Below are positions 44,600 to 53,138 of a stretch of 64,000 bases of DNA, piece by piece. The notes under the pieces are model-generated. The model was not told the DNA's origin. It saw only the letters and a list, made by a program, of their open reading frames with translations, and ran no database searches. The number at the start of each line of letters is the position of its first letter. Position 1 is the stretch's first letter. The DNA comes from Gammaproteobacteria bacterium (lineage in GTDB: Bacteria > Pseudomonadota > Gammaproteobacteria > JAJPIJ01), in the NCBI GenBank assembly GCA_022071965.1, contig JAJVIQ010000003.1, positions 248,001 through 312,000 of the forward strand, given 5' to 3'. A program made the position numbers and the translations under genes.

Positions 44600-44830
44600 A
44601 TGCTATTTTTCAATCGCGGCCCGAGTCAGTCGATCTATCTCTCACTCGCTGAAGACATCGACCCCGCCACCCCGGTCGGCGACCTGTTCAAGGAAGGCCC
44701 CATCCGCGTCCGCATCATGAGCGTCAACGGCACGCAGGTTCGCATCGGTGTGCGCTCGCCGCTGCACCTGGATGTATACCGCGAAGACGGCCTGGAAAGC
44801 GTCCCGCACGCCACCGCGTCTGCCGGCTGA
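44600..44830 (+). CDS. Divergent CsrA/RsmA paralogue with an enlarged beta1-beta2 loop
   Basis: CsrA proteins are dimeric RNA-binding regulators that block or stabilise mRNAs with GGA motifs. This 76-residue protein has the CsrA core: MLFFNRGPSQSIYL aligns with MLILTRRVGETLMI (L2 and R6 kept, R7 replaced by Gly). IMSVNGTQVRIGVRSP aligns with VLGVKGNQVRIGVNAP, and VYREDG with VHREE (R44 equivalent kept). Between strands 1 and 2 it has an extra segment of about 16-18 residues (AEDIDPATPVGDLFKE). A strong AGGAG precedes the ATG. It stands alone; a canonical csrA must be elsewhere. Confidence 0.8.
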   Translation: MLFFNRGPSQSIYLSLAEDIDPATPVGDLFKEGPIRVRIMSVNGTQVRIGVRSPLHLDVYREDGLESVPHATASAG

Positions 44831-44955
44831 GGACGCGCGCGGACGGGGCTCTTCTCCTGCGGCATCGCCGGGGAGACCACGCCACGGTGACACCGCGGCC
44901 ACCGGCGGAACCTGCTCCCGGCAACGATCACGCCGCCACTCCGGGGCCGCGCCGC

Positions 44956-45426
44956 TCAGATGTGGTGGCTGAACTGGCCCCTCGGGGCGGTCTCGACGAG
45001 TCGCAGGAAGTCCGTGCCGCTGACATGCACGAGATCGGTGTGATCGCCGGCCTCGAAGTAGACATCCGTGCAATGCGTGAGGGATTCGTCCACGATCATC
45101 CGGATCCCGTAGGCCGGGCCCAGCGGCGGCACCGCGCCGAACTCGCAATCTTCGAACAGGCCTCCGACCTCCGGCTCGGTGGCCAGCCCCAGGCGCCGTT
45201 GCATCTGCCGGCTCAACACGCCGAGGTCGAGCCGGTGCGTGGCCGGGATGATCGCGAGCACATAACCGCGCTCGTCGCCCACGACGACGCTCTTGGCAAG
45301 CTGATCCCCGGGAATGTTGGCGGCGCCGGCGGAGCGCAGACTGCTGGCGGTGTGCGCGTGGGACACGACGTCGTATCTGATGCCCTGTTGATCGAGATAC
45401 TCCTTGACGGACGCGGGGATAGTCAT
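44956..45426 (-). CDS. YbaK/ProX-type aminoacyl-tRNA editing-domain protein
   Basis: Stand-alone editing domains hydrolyse mischarged tRNA (for example Cys- or Ala-tRNA-Pro). The 156-residue product has the family motifs: AHTASSLRSAGAANIPGDQL, AKSVVVGDERGYVLAIIPAT (with the conserved Lys) and FEDCEFGAVPPLGPAYGI. It is closer to the YeaK/ProX-like group by length than to YbaK, so the specific substrate is uncertain. The ATG at 45426 has AGGAGG upstream. Confidence 0.87.
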   Translation of the reverse strand: MTIPASVKEYLDQQGIRYDVVSHAHTASSLRSAGAANIPGDQLAKSVVVGDERGYVLAIIPATHRLDLGVLSRQMQRRLGLATEPEVGGLFEDCEFGAVPPLGPAYGIRMIVDESLTHCTDVYFEAGDHTDLVHVSGTDFLRLVETAPRGQFSHHI

Positions 45427-45617
45427 GGTGCACCCTCCTGACCCGGGCCGGGTCTGCCAGTTGGGGAGTCGCGTACCTCCATTAAGGATAGTCAAGAAAG
45501 GGCAAAACGACAGACGCGACCGGCCGCGCCCGTGTCGCGGGCGGGAAGACGTGCCTGCGGGAGGCGCGTTGCCGCCGCCCGCCGCCGCGCCGGTGGCCGC
45601 GTGGCTGTCTTTGCGCG

Positions 45618-46343
45618 CTAACCGTCCGCCGGGGGCTGGCTCAGGACCTTGCGGCCCGTGATCATCCCCGACACGAGGGTACCGCCCTCGCGCAACTCGG
45701 TCGCAACCACCCCGATGACATGGATCAGCGCCACGACGAGCAGCGTGTAAAAGCCATAGTAGTGAATGGTGACGAAGGGTTTCCGGAAGGCGCGCATCGC
45801 CTCGTAGGCGGCCTTCTCGTACATTTCCGGTGCGTAGGGCACCAGCGATGCCGGATCCACGCCGGGCGCCGCCACCCATCCGGCGATCCATCGACCGAAC
45901 GGCGGGTAGAAGATATCCGTGCCGGCGATCACCAGCCCGGTGACGGCCTGAACCAGCAGCAGGATCAGCAGCAGCGCCACGGCGAGACGTCCGAGCGGAT
46001 TGTGGCCGACGTACTGGCGCGGACGGCCGGCGCGAACTGCGGCGAGATACTCGCGCACCTCCGTCATGTAGCCCGGCCCGCCAGGCAGGATCGCGCGCCA
46101 CCGCGCCCGCGCCCCGCCGATGAAGGCCCAGACGAGACGCCACAGCAGGTTCAGCACGAACACGTAGCCGATCCAGACGTGCACCGTCTTCAGCAGTATC
46201 TTGCCGTCGTTGGTGACGCCGAGCGGGTCGGTGTTGAGGATGGCGACGCCGACCGCGATCAGCCCCAGCATGCAGAGCAGGTTGATCCAGTGAAACCAGC
46301 GCACGCTCACGTCCCAGGCGGGATAGGTCTTCAGTTCGGCCAT
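45618..46343 (-). CDS. Di-haem cytochrome b (b561/Ni-Fe hydrogenase b-type family)
   Basis: The 241-residue integral membrane protein has four membrane segments. Likely haem-ligand His residues are in SVRWFHWINLLCMLG (segment 1), TVHVWIGYVFVLNLLWRLVW (segment 2) and YTLLVVALIHVIGVV (segment 4). It matches the cytochrome b561/HyaC-like domain, which passes electrons between quinone and a periplasmic partner. No partner such as a hydrogenase or soluble cytochrome is adjacent, so the partner is unknown. Confidence 0.86.
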   Translation of the reverse strand: MAELKTYPAWDVSVRWFHWINLLCMLGLIAVGVAILNTDPLGVTNDGKILLKTVHVWIGYVFVLNLLWRLVWAFIGGARARWRAILPGGPGYMTEVREYLAAVRAGRPRQYVGHNPLGRLAVALLLILLLVQAVTGLVIAGTDIFYPPFGRWIAGWVAAPGVDPASLVPYAPEMYEKAAYEAMRAFRKPFVTIHYYGFYTLLVVALIHVIGVVATELREGGTLVSGMITGRKVLSQPPADG

Positions 46344-46755
46344 CGCGGGCTTTCCTCGTGGTTGTCGTTCTTGGTCAAGAATATCAATCGAAGATGAATT
46401 CAAGATAACTATCCGTGCCGGTCATGAGCAACAGGAAATCTCCCCGCCGGCGGACATGACGGTAGCGATTGAGGAGCCCGTCCTCGGACGCGGAGAACTG
46501 CCCGGCACAGGCGTGCTCGTGTGGCTTGGTGGCTGTGCCTGGCCCCATGCGCCGGATGTGGTACCGGCATCTCCCGGAAACGACCTGTCGATCTGCAGAA
46601 AACCCTGGCCGGCCAGCGGGCGCCGCTCCGACACTAAGGGCCTGAATGCCGCCCGCCGGGTGTTGGAGTACCAAGCGCGCTGCGTGGACGGCGATGCGAG
46701 GATCGCCGTCCTCCACGTGGCGTCCTTGCCGTCTCGCAGCGCGCGGCCGGAACCC
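46344..46755. other. 412-bp gap between cytochrome b and hsp20
   Basis: A minus-strand frame is open across part of it, but lacks a ribosome site and homology. It holds the cytochrome b promoter region and the 3' end of the hsp20 transcript. Confidence 0.4.
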
Positions 46756-47154
46756 CTACTGGGTCCGCACCTCGATCTTGCGCGGCTTCGCCTCCTCGCG
46801 CTTGGGTATGCGCACGCTCAGCACGCCGTCCTTGAGGTTCGCCTCGATCACCTCGGACTTCAGCTCGCTGCTGAGCGTGAAGCTCCGTCGATAGCGCGTG
46901 GAACGCACATCCGCGTACAACGCGTTCATACCCTCGGGCATCTCGATCTTCGCCTCGCCCTCGATGAGCAGCGTATCCCGGTCGACCTGCACGGTGAGCC
47001 GATCCTTCGAGACGCCCGGCATGTCTGCCTGCAGATGTATGCCCTCGGCATCCTCGTAGATATCGACCGGAGGGTACAGAACGGCCTCCGGCTGAACTTC
47101 GGGCTTCCGGACCTCACCGCCCTCGGCGGTCGTGACTTCTTGCCTTTGATTCAT
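46756..47154 (-). CDS. Small heat-shock protein, Hsp20 family
   Basis: Hsp20 proteins hold unfolding proteins in a refoldable state. The 132-residue product is an alpha-crystallin domain with PPVDIYEDAEGIHLQADMPG (about residues 28-47), the ANLKDGVLSVRIPK signature and a short C-terminal extension with KPRKIEV. It is the second gene of an hsp20 pair, 18 bases after the first, sharing the sigma-32 promoter. Confidence 0.93.
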   Translation of the reverse strand: MNQRQEVTTAEGGEVRKPEVQPEAVLYPPVDIYEDAEGIHLQADMPGVSKDRLTVQVDRDTLLIEGEAKIEMPEGMNALYADVRSTRYRRSFTLSSELKSEVIEANLKDGVLSVRIPKREEAKPRKIEVRTQ

Positions 47155-47172
47155 GACATGCCTCCTTACCGC

Positions 47173-47616
47173 TTACTTGACCTCTATACGCCGCGGTTTC
47201 GCTGCCTCGCGGCGCTTGACGGTGATCTGCAGAACGCCATTGCGGTAGCGCGCCTCGACGCGATCCGGATCCACGTCGTCCGGCAGCGTGATGACACGGC
47301 GGAATTCGCCGCTGTACCGCTCCTGGCGGTAATAATCCACGCCTTCCTTCGCGGGGAGCTGCCGCGAACCGCTCACGGTCAGCAGATTCTGCTGGACCGA
47401 GATGTCCACGGTCTTCGGTTCCAGCCCGGCCGCAAAGAGATAGATGTCCACGCCGTCTGCCGTCGCGCCGACGTTGATCGGCGGATACGCACCGCGCGCG
47501 GTGGAGCGGATCCCCGCCGGCCACGGCCAGCGACCGAACATCTCATCCATCTGTTGCTCCATGCGCCTGAGCTCGTCGAACAGGCGTCTGTCACCGCTGA
47601 ACAGGCTCTCGAACAT
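47173..47616 (-). CDS. Small heat-shock protein, Hsp20 family
   Basis: The 147-residue product has an N-terminal arm, the alpha-crystallin domain (PPINVGATADGVDIYLFAAG) and the ARYRNGVLQITVKRREAAKP signature region. The ATG at 47616 follows GGAGG; an in-frame upstream start lacks a site. Tandem class A and class B Hsp20 genes such as IbpA/IbpB cooperate, and this pair may do so too. Confidence 0.93.
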   Translation of the reverse strand: MFESLFSGDRRLFDELRRMEQQMDEMFGRWPWPAGIRSTARGAYPPINVGATADGVDIYLFAAGLEPKTVDISVQQNLLTVSGSRQLPAKEGVDYYRQERYSGEFRRVITLPDDVDPDRVEARYRNGVLQITVKRREAAKPRRIEVK

Positions 47617-47668
47617 TTCGGTACCTCCTCCGGGCAAAGCCGCCCGTATCTTGTCGGCTCAAGGGCGC

Positions 47669-47698
47669 ATATAGGGACGGCCGGGCCGGTTTCAAGGG
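47669..47698 (-). promoter_or_regulatory. Sigma-32 (RpoH) heat-shock promoter of the hsp20 pair
   Basis: On the minus strand CCCTTGAA and CCCTATAT are separated by 14 bases. They match the RpoH consensus CTTGAA-N13/15-CCCCATNT closely. The -10 ends 53 bases before the first hsp20 ATG. Confidence 0.8.
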
Positions 47699-47819
47699 GG
47701 GTGATTTGATCTCCCTCAGGAAACCGCGCGCGAGCCGGGTTAACCTGCTCGCGATCGCTTCCGTCTGGTCAATCGCCGTCACGGACTTCCCGCGCCCAGC
47801 GAACGCCATCGGTGACTGA

Positions 47820-48647
47820 ATGAAGAGACTCCTTCTGCACGCCGGACTGGCGGCCGCGCTGTCCACACCGGCAATCGTGGCACCCGCCGGGGACGCATAT
47901 GCCGCCGATCCGATGGTCGGGCTGGACAGCACCACCGCGGTGAACGTCGCCGGGCGCCAGCGCATGCTCTCGCAGCGCATGGCGAAAGCCTATCTCATGC
48001 TGGGCCAGAACATCGCGACCGGAGATGCCCGACGCATCCTGGATGAATCCATCGATCAGTTCGAATCCGGGCTCTCCGCGCTTAGTGCCTACCAGCCGAC
48101 ACCCGGCGTGAAGCAGGCCCTGGCGGCGCTGGAGACGGCGTGGTCGCAATGCAGTGCGCCGCTGGCGGCGCCGCCGAGCAAGGCCGGGGCATATGAACTC
48201 TACGAGGTGGACGAGACGCTGCAGCGGGCGGCGCACCACGCCGTCCTCGCTTACGAGCGCGTCACCGGCGCGCCGCGCGATCACCTGGTCAACCTCATCG
48301 GACGGCAGCGGATGCTGTCGCAGCGCATGGCCAAGTTCTATTTCTATCGCACCTGGGAAGTCTACGATGCGCCGGCGGACATGGAGTTGCACCTGAGCCA
48401 TGCGCACTTCACGGCCGTGCTCAACCAGATCGAGGTCTCGGCGCTCACCTCGGCGCCGGTGCGGGAACGGCTGGCTCGGCTGCGCCGCGAGTGGGAACCA
48501 TACGAGGAGCTGTTGCTCGCAAGCAAGGAACCCGCCGGGATGCGCAAGGACGCGGCGCGCGTGGCTGCGTTGAGCGAGGAGGTGCTCGCGGGCGCCGAGG
48601 AACTCGTCACACTGGTCCTGTCGGAGGCGAGCGGGAGTGCCAACTGA
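47820..48647 (+). CDS. Exported protein with two PilJ-N (type IV pilus chemoreceptor sensory) domains
   Basis: The 275-residue product has a signal peptide (LLHAGLAAALSTPAIV...) and two copies of the PilJ-N helical signature: VAGRQRMLSQRMAKAYLMLG at about residue 42 and LIGRQRMLSQRMAKFYFYRT at about 160. PilJ-N is the periplasmic ligand-binding part of pilus chemoreceptors and nitrate sensors. Here it is freed from any membrane or signalling domain, so it may be a binding protein feeding a sensor. The ribosome site is weak. Confidence 0.85.
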   Translation: MKRLLLHAGLAAALSTPAIVAPAGDAYAADPMVGLDSTTAVNVAGRQRMLSQRMAKAYLMLGQNIATGDARRILDESIDQFESGLSALSAYQPTPGVKQALAALETAWSQCSAPLAAPPSKAGAYELYEVDETLQRAAHHAVLAYERVTGAPRDHLVNLIGRQRMLSQRMAKFYFYRTWEVYDAPADMELHLSHAHFTAVLNQIEVSALTSAPVRERLARLRREWEPYEELLLASKEPAGMRKDAARVAALSEEVLAGAEELVTLVLSEASGSAN

Positions 48648-48878
48648 CCATCGCGCGTCGCGCGCCGCGGCATCCCCGGCGCGGCGTGGTTCCGCCTCGG
48701 CCCCTGCCGATCACCCCGACCGGCACGGCGGAGCACGCCGCGTCCCTGTTCGACGATTATCCTCCGCGGGATCGGGCCCCCGCGCGGCGGTCCGTTCCCG
48801 GCCCCGAATTCGAAAGCAAGCGGCGGAGTGCGTAGGCGGTTTCCGGCCGCTAGAGTGCAAGGCGCAGGCAGGGCAACC

Positions 48879-50003
48879 ATGAGATCGAACATGAAGAATT
48901 CCGCGAAGACCTCCAGGGCCGCCGGCATTGCCACCGAGCGCGATCCGCGATGGACCTCCGTCATCGCTCGCGACCCCGGGGCCGACGGCGCATTCGTCTA
49001 TTCGGTGAAGACCACCGGTGTCTATTGCCGGCCATCCTGCCCGTCGCGTCGCGCGCGGCCCGAGAACGTGCGGTTTCACGCCACTTGCGAGGATGCGGAG
49101 CACGCCGGTTTTCGCCCTTGCAGGCGCTGCAGACCCAACGAGGCATCGCTCGCCGAACGGCACGCGAGGATCGTGGCGGGGATCTGCCGCTCGATCGAAG
49201 CCGCCGAGCAGGTTCCGAGCCTCGAGGAACTCGCGGCCAGGGCGGGACTCAGTCCGTTCCATTTCCATCGCATCTTCAAGGCCATCACCGGCGTGACGCC
49301 ACGGGCGTACGCCGCCGTGCATCGCACGCGGCGCGTGACGCGCGAGCTGCGCCGCGGCCGCTCGGTGACCGAGGCGATCTTCGATGCAGGCTTCAGTTCG
49401 AGCGGGCGGTTCTACGAGAACGCGGGCCGGCTGCTGGGCATGACGCCGACGCAGTTCCGCGCCGGCGGCCGCAACGCCGAGCTCCGCTTCGCCATCCGCG
49501 AGTGCTCGCTGGGCTCGATCCTCGTCGCCAGCAGCCCGAGGGGTGTGTGCGCGATACTGCTCGGCGAGGATCCGGACTCGCTCACGCGCGAACTGCAGGA
49601 CAGGTTTCCGCTCGCGCGTCTGATTGGCGGTGATGCGGGCTTCGAGCGGCTCGTCGCCAGGGTGCTGCGCTTCGCCGAGGCCCCGGCCCTGGGCCTCGAC
49701 CTGCCGCTGGACGTGCGCGGCACGGCATTTCAGCAGCGCGTGTGGCAGGCATTGCGCGAGGTCCCGGCGGGCTCGACCATCAGCTACGGAGAGCTCGCGA
49801 AGCGAATCGGCGCGCCGCGCTCGGCGCGAGCCGTGGCGCGGGCCTGCGCCGCGAACGCGCTGGCGGTCGCCATACCCTGTCATCGCGTGGTGAGTGCCGA
49901 TGGCGGCCTCTCTGGCTATCGCTGGGGCGTGGAACGCAAGCGCGAGCTGCTCAAGCGGGAGGCCGTTGACAAACGGGCGCGACGCGTATCGGTGCGCCGA
50001 TGA
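48879..50003 (+). CDS. ada: Ada: methylphosphotriester/O6-methylguanine repair protein and regulator
   Basis: Ada removes methyl groups from DNA by transfer to its own cysteines and, when methylated on the N-terminal Cys, activates repair genes. The 374-residue product has the zinc-site Cys set C50, C54, C81 and C84 (VYCRPSCPSRRARP, RPCRRC), C50 being the acceptor. An AraC-type helix-turn-helix follows (about residues 100-190), then the methyltransferase domain with acceptor C334 in IPCHRVV. The ATG at 48879 was chosen for its CAGGG site. Its stop overlaps the next gene by 4 bases. Confidence 0.94.
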   Translation: MRSNMKNSAKTSRAAGIATERDPRWTSVIARDPGADGAFVYSVKTTGVYCRPSCPSRRARPENVRFHATCEDAEHAGFRPCRRCRPNEASLAERHARIVAGICRSIEAAEQVPSLEELAARAGLSPFHFHRIFKAITGVTPRAYAAVHRTRRVTRELRRGRSVTEAIFDAGFSSSGRFYENAGRLLGMTPTQFRAGGRNAELRFAIRECSLGSILVASSPRGVCAILLGEDPDSLTRELQDRFPLARLIGGDAGFERLVARVLRFAEAPALGLDLPLDVRGTAFQQRVWQALREVPAGSTISYGELAKRIGAPRSARAVARACAANALAVAIPCHRVVSADGGLSGYRWGVERKRELLKREAVDKRARRVSVRR

Positions 50004-50368
50004 TTGCCGAGGGCCGGCCACACCTCTCGGCCGGCATGTGGAGACGGATATGCGCGATCAGCCTGCTGGTGCTGATCACGGCGGCTTGGCTCGGCAACAC
50101 GCTGGAGGGCCGGCTCGCTAGACTGGGTCTGGTCAGCCTGGCGGCGGTGATCGACGTGGCGCTGCTCGCCTTCATCATCTCGATCCCGCCGGTCATGGTG
50201 CGCGCCCTCATCGACGTCCAGAAGCACATCGGCAACGGCGACGTGGCGGCGGTGCGGTTTCTGGAACGCAACGAACGCGGCGTGGTGCGGCTGATGTGGA
50301 TCGTCTGGATCGTGGGCGCACTGGTCGCCGCGCCGTTCGTCATCCACGACCTGGTAAGTGAACCGTGA
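50000..50368 (+). CDS. Small integral membrane protein of unknown function
   Basis: The 122-residue protein has about three membrane segments (ICAISLLVLITAAWLG, LVSLAAVIDVALLAFIISIP, RLMWIVWIVGALVAAPFVI) and no recognised domain. Its ATG overlaps the ada stop as ATGA, so it is translationally coupled to ada and probably induced by alkylation. I know no function. Confidence 0.75.
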   Translation: MIAEGRPHLSAGMWRRICAISLLVLITAAWLGNTLEGRLARLGLVSLAAVIDVALLAFIISIPPVMVRALIDVQKHIGNGDVAAVRFLERNERGVVRLMWIVWIVGALVAAPFVIHDLVSEP

Positions 50369-50472
50369 GGCCGGCGCGTTTGGGCGGCGCCCCCTGAAAG
50401 CAGATCCGCCGTGGCGCGCCCGCCGGCACCGGGCGCTCGCAAGCAAAACGGCCGGCACCCTGCTCGCCTCTG

Positions 50473-50508
50473 CCGCACGCCGCCTGCCCGCGGCGGGCGG
50501 ACGTGCGG
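50473..50508. terminator. Bidirectional hairpin between convergent genes
   Basis: CCGCACG pairs with CGTGCGG, and an inner CCGCC/GGCGG extends the stem. It lies between the ends of the ada operon and the convergent lipoprotein gene and may stop transcription from both sides. Confidence 0.55.
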
Positions 50509-50519
50509 GTCCGGATCGC

Positions 50520-51035
50520 CTACTGCGTGCCGGTCATGATGCTGATGCTCGTCCCGTCGGTCTCGCCGGCGAGCACCAGGTTCAGCACGCGGTCGGCCTT
50601 GCTGTAGCTCATCATCATCCCGGGCTGGCCGCCCGCGCCCTGCTGGTTCATGGACATCACCTCCGACCAGCCCTCGGCCGCGGCCTTCGCCTTCAGTGCC
50701 TCGCTCACCTTCGCCATCGCATCGGAGGTACGACCGTTGACGGTGTACATCTTCCCCTGCGTGCCGGAGAACTCGAGCTTCATGCCCGGGTATGTCGGCA
50801 CGTCCTCGGGGAAGCCCGATGGCAGCTCGACGCCGGCGCCGGAGGAATAGGTGGCGGTACCATCCTCGCCCTTGACCGTGATGTCGACGGTGTCGCCCTG
50901 ATCCTTGACCCGGACCTCCGCGTCGCCCTCCTTGTGGACGACCTCGCCCTCATCCTTGCCGCAACCGAAAGCGGCGATGGCCATCCCGACCACCACGCCC
51001 CGGACCCACGCCCTACGCGTCCGCTTCGATGTCAT
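50520..51035 (-). CDS. Lipoprotein of unknown function
   Basis: The 171-residue product has a lipoprotein signal (VVVGMAIAAFGC, Cys at residue 25). The mature part includes DITVKGEDGTATYSSGAGVE and GVELPSGFPEDVPTYPGMKL, then a C-terminal alpha/beta part (MAKVSEALKAKAAAEGW). It looks like a family of gammaproteobacterial lipoproteins without known role. The ATG at 51035 has AAGGGGTG upstream; a longer frame lacks homology. Confidence 0.75.
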   Translation of the reverse strand: MTSKRTRRAWVRGVVVGMAIAAFGCGKDEGEVVHKEGDAEVRVKDQGDTVDITVKGEDGTATYSSGAGVELPSGFPEDVPTYPGMKLEFSGTQGKMYTVNGRTSDAMAKVSEALKAKAAAEGWSEVMSMNQQGAGGQPGMMMSYSKADRVLNLVLAGETDGTSISIMTGTQ

Positions 51036-51397
51036 GACTTTCACCCCTTGCTGGAATTCCCCAATCCACCCCGGGTCGAGCCGGCGTCCGTGCAGAATGC
51101 GCGTGCGCGGCGCCCGGAGCGCGCCAGAAAAATGGTCGCTACGGATGAAGCATAGCAGCGCGTTTGGTTTCCACAATTGCCGCCGATCAACGCCACGACG
51201 GGCACCTCGTTGCGCCGCGGACAAAAACAGCCAGCGAATCGACGCCGACGGCAACTGCCGACGGCAGTGCCACCGCGGGGACCGCACTCCGGGGTTTAGA
51301 GTTCCTCTCGAACTGGTTAACATGGACGAAGCGCCGACGCCGCCGCGCGGCGACATCGAGGCGCGGCAAGAACCATCAAGAAAGGGGGATGCTCTCC
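51036..51397. other. 362-bp divergent intergenic region
   Basis: It lies between the divergent lipoprotein and exported Sm-like genes. No gene is supported. It is expected to carry both promoters, but I could not define boxes. Confidence 0.4.
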
Positions 51398-51688
51398 ATG
51401 AAATCGCTCGTTGCGCGCGCCTCGCCGTTTTTCCTGATCGCATTGCTCTGCGGTTCCGTCCATGCCGGCGAGCTGAACATCTCCGGGGGCGATTCCGTGG
51501 CGCGGGTACTGGCGCTGCAGAAGGGAAAGACCGTGACCGTGCAGCTCAACTCCGGGCAGGAACTCACCGGCCAGGTCAGGAACGTGACCGAGGATCTGGC
51601 GCAGCTCACGGCGCTGACCGGCAGGGAGTACTTCGATGCGGTGGTCGTCATCGACGAGGTCGCCGCCGTCATCATCCGCACCAAATAG
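51398..51688 (+). CDS. Exported small protein with Sm/SH3-like barrel pattern
   Basis: The 96-residue precursor has a clear signal peptide (SPFFLIALLCGSVHA, cleavage near residue 24). The mature part, about 70 residues, has the beta-strand pattern of a small barrel such as Sm/LSm: GKTVTVQLNSGQELTGQVRN, LAQLTALTGREYFDAVV and VIDEVAAVIIRTK. An Sm-like fold exported to the periplasm would not be expected to bind RNA. No function is known to me. The ATG at 51398 is preferred because the GGGGG at 51384-51388 is well spaced from it. Confidence 0.7.
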   Translation: MKSLVARASPFFLIALLCGSVHAGELNISGGDSVARVLALQKGKTVTVQLNSGQELTGQVRNVTEDLAQLTALTGREYFDAVVVIDEVAAVIIRTK

Positions 51689-51737
51689 GAATGCCGGCGC
51701 GGCGGGGCTCGCCGTGCTGCAACACACGGACAGCACC

Positions 51738-53099
51738 ATGACGGGCCGTCTCGGCAACCTGACGGAGCCTTTGTACCGGCACGTATGGGGCACCGCCAGC
51801 CTGGATGAACTGCCGCCATGGCGGCGGTGGTGCGTGACCTTCACGCGCTACGTGCACGTCACCCTGCGGGACCTGGGGCACGGGGAGATCTCGCATCGCG
51901 CGGCGAGTCTTTCCTACACCACCCTGTTGTCGTTCGTGCCGCTGCTGGCTGTCGGCTTCTCCGTGCTGAAAGGGCTCGGCGTGCACAACGAACTGGAGCC
52001 GGCGCTGCTGCAGATACTCGCGCCCATGGGCGCGCAGGCGACGGGCATGGCCAAGACGATCGTCGGCTTCGTGGACAACATGAAGGTCGGGGTGCTGGGC
52101 GCCGCCGGCATCGTGATGCTGCTGTACACGGTGGTCAGCACGATGAAGAAGATCGAGGGCGCCTTCAATTACAGCTGGCGCGTGAAATCCGCGCGCACCC
52201 TCACACAGGGGTTCCGCGACTATCTCATCGTGCTGATCGTGGGTCCCGTGCTCGTGTTCTCGGCCGTGGGCATCACCGGTGCCGGCGCCAGCAACAGCTT
52301 TTTGCTGTACCTCTCCTCGCTGCAGCCCTTCGGCACGCTGCTCGAGTGGCTGTCGCGGCTGGCGCCGTATCTCATGATCATCGGCACCTTCACATTCCTG
52401 TACATGTTCATGCCCAACACCCGGGTGCGGGCGACCTCCGCGGTCTTCGGCGGCGTCGTGGCGGGCATCCTCTGGCAGACCGCGGGCTGGGGATTCGCGC
52501 GCTTCGTCGCCGGCTCCACGCAGTACGCGGCCGTCTACTCGGCATTCGCAGGTCTCGTGATCTTCTTCGTCTGGATCTACCTTGCCTGGCTCATCCTGCT
52601 GATCGGCGCCAACATCGCCTTCTACCACCAGCACCCCGAGCATCTCTGCATGTACCGGCGCGAGCCGCGCCTGAGCCTGCGCGAGCGCGAGGCGCTGGCG
52701 CTCTGCGTCGTCAAGCTGCTGGCGTCGAATCACTATGCGGGCAGGCCGGCGTGGGACATCCCCGCACTCGCCAGGACGCTGATGATCCCGCAGCCATGTG
52801 TGGAGGAGGTGATGTCGGCGCTCGAGCAGGCCGGCATCGTCGCGCGCGGCGCCGGACGCCCGCACCCCTGGCTGCCGGCCAGGCCGCTGGAGACGATCTC
52901 GCTCGCGGAGGTCATGAAGGCGGTACGTAGCGCCCGGGAGGAGGGGCTGGTGACGGCCAGGCTCGCACAGCACCCCGACATCGCGACGCTGCTGCTCTCC
53001 TCGGAGGAGGCCGCCGCTGCGGTGTACGCTCCGCGCATGGTCAGGGAACTCGCGACGACGGCAGCCGCTACGCACTCCTCGGCCGGGCGCGAGTCCTGA
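51738..53099 (+). CDS. YihY/virulence factor BrkB family membrane protein
   Basis: The 453-residue protein has a six-helix membrane domain in the first 280 residues (AASLSYTTLLSFVPLLAVGF, MLLYTVVSTMKKIEGAFNYS, FMPNTRVRATSAVFGGVVAG). A winged-helix-like cytoplasmic C-terminal domain follows. YihY (UPF0761) is of unproven role; it was once called RNase BN in error. Length with the C-terminal domain is typical. It begins 49 bases after the Sm-like gene and may be in its operon. Confidence 0.9.
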   Translation: MTGRLGNLTEPLYRHVWGTASLDELPPWRRWCVTFTRYVHVTLRDLGHGEISHRAASLSYTTLLSFVPLLAVGFSVLKGLGVHNELEPALLQILAPMGAQATGMAKTIVGFVDNMKVGVLGAAGIVMLLYTVVSTMKKIEGAFNYSWRVKSARTLTQGFRDYLIVLIVGPVLVFSAVGITGAGASNSFLLYLSSLQPFGTLLEWLSRLAPYLMIIGTFTFLYMFMPNTRVRATSAVFGGVVAGILWQTAGWGFARFVAGSTQYAAVYSAFAGLVIFFVWIYLAWLILLIGANIAFYHQHPEHLCMYRREPRLSLREREALALCVVKLLASNHYAGRPAWDIPALARTLMIPQPCVEEVMSALEQAGIVARGAGRPHPWLPARPLETISLAEVMKAVRSAREEGLVTARLAQHPDIATLLLSSEEAAAAVYAPRMVRELATTAAATHSSAGRES

Positions 53100-53138
53100 G
53101 GCTTGTCTGCGGCCGCATCGCCGCCGACTTCAACGCAC

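Noticed and set aside
46384-46716. 110-residue minus-strand frame between cytochrome b and hsp20
   Set aside because: No ribosome site, no hydrophobic core pattern and no recognised motif.
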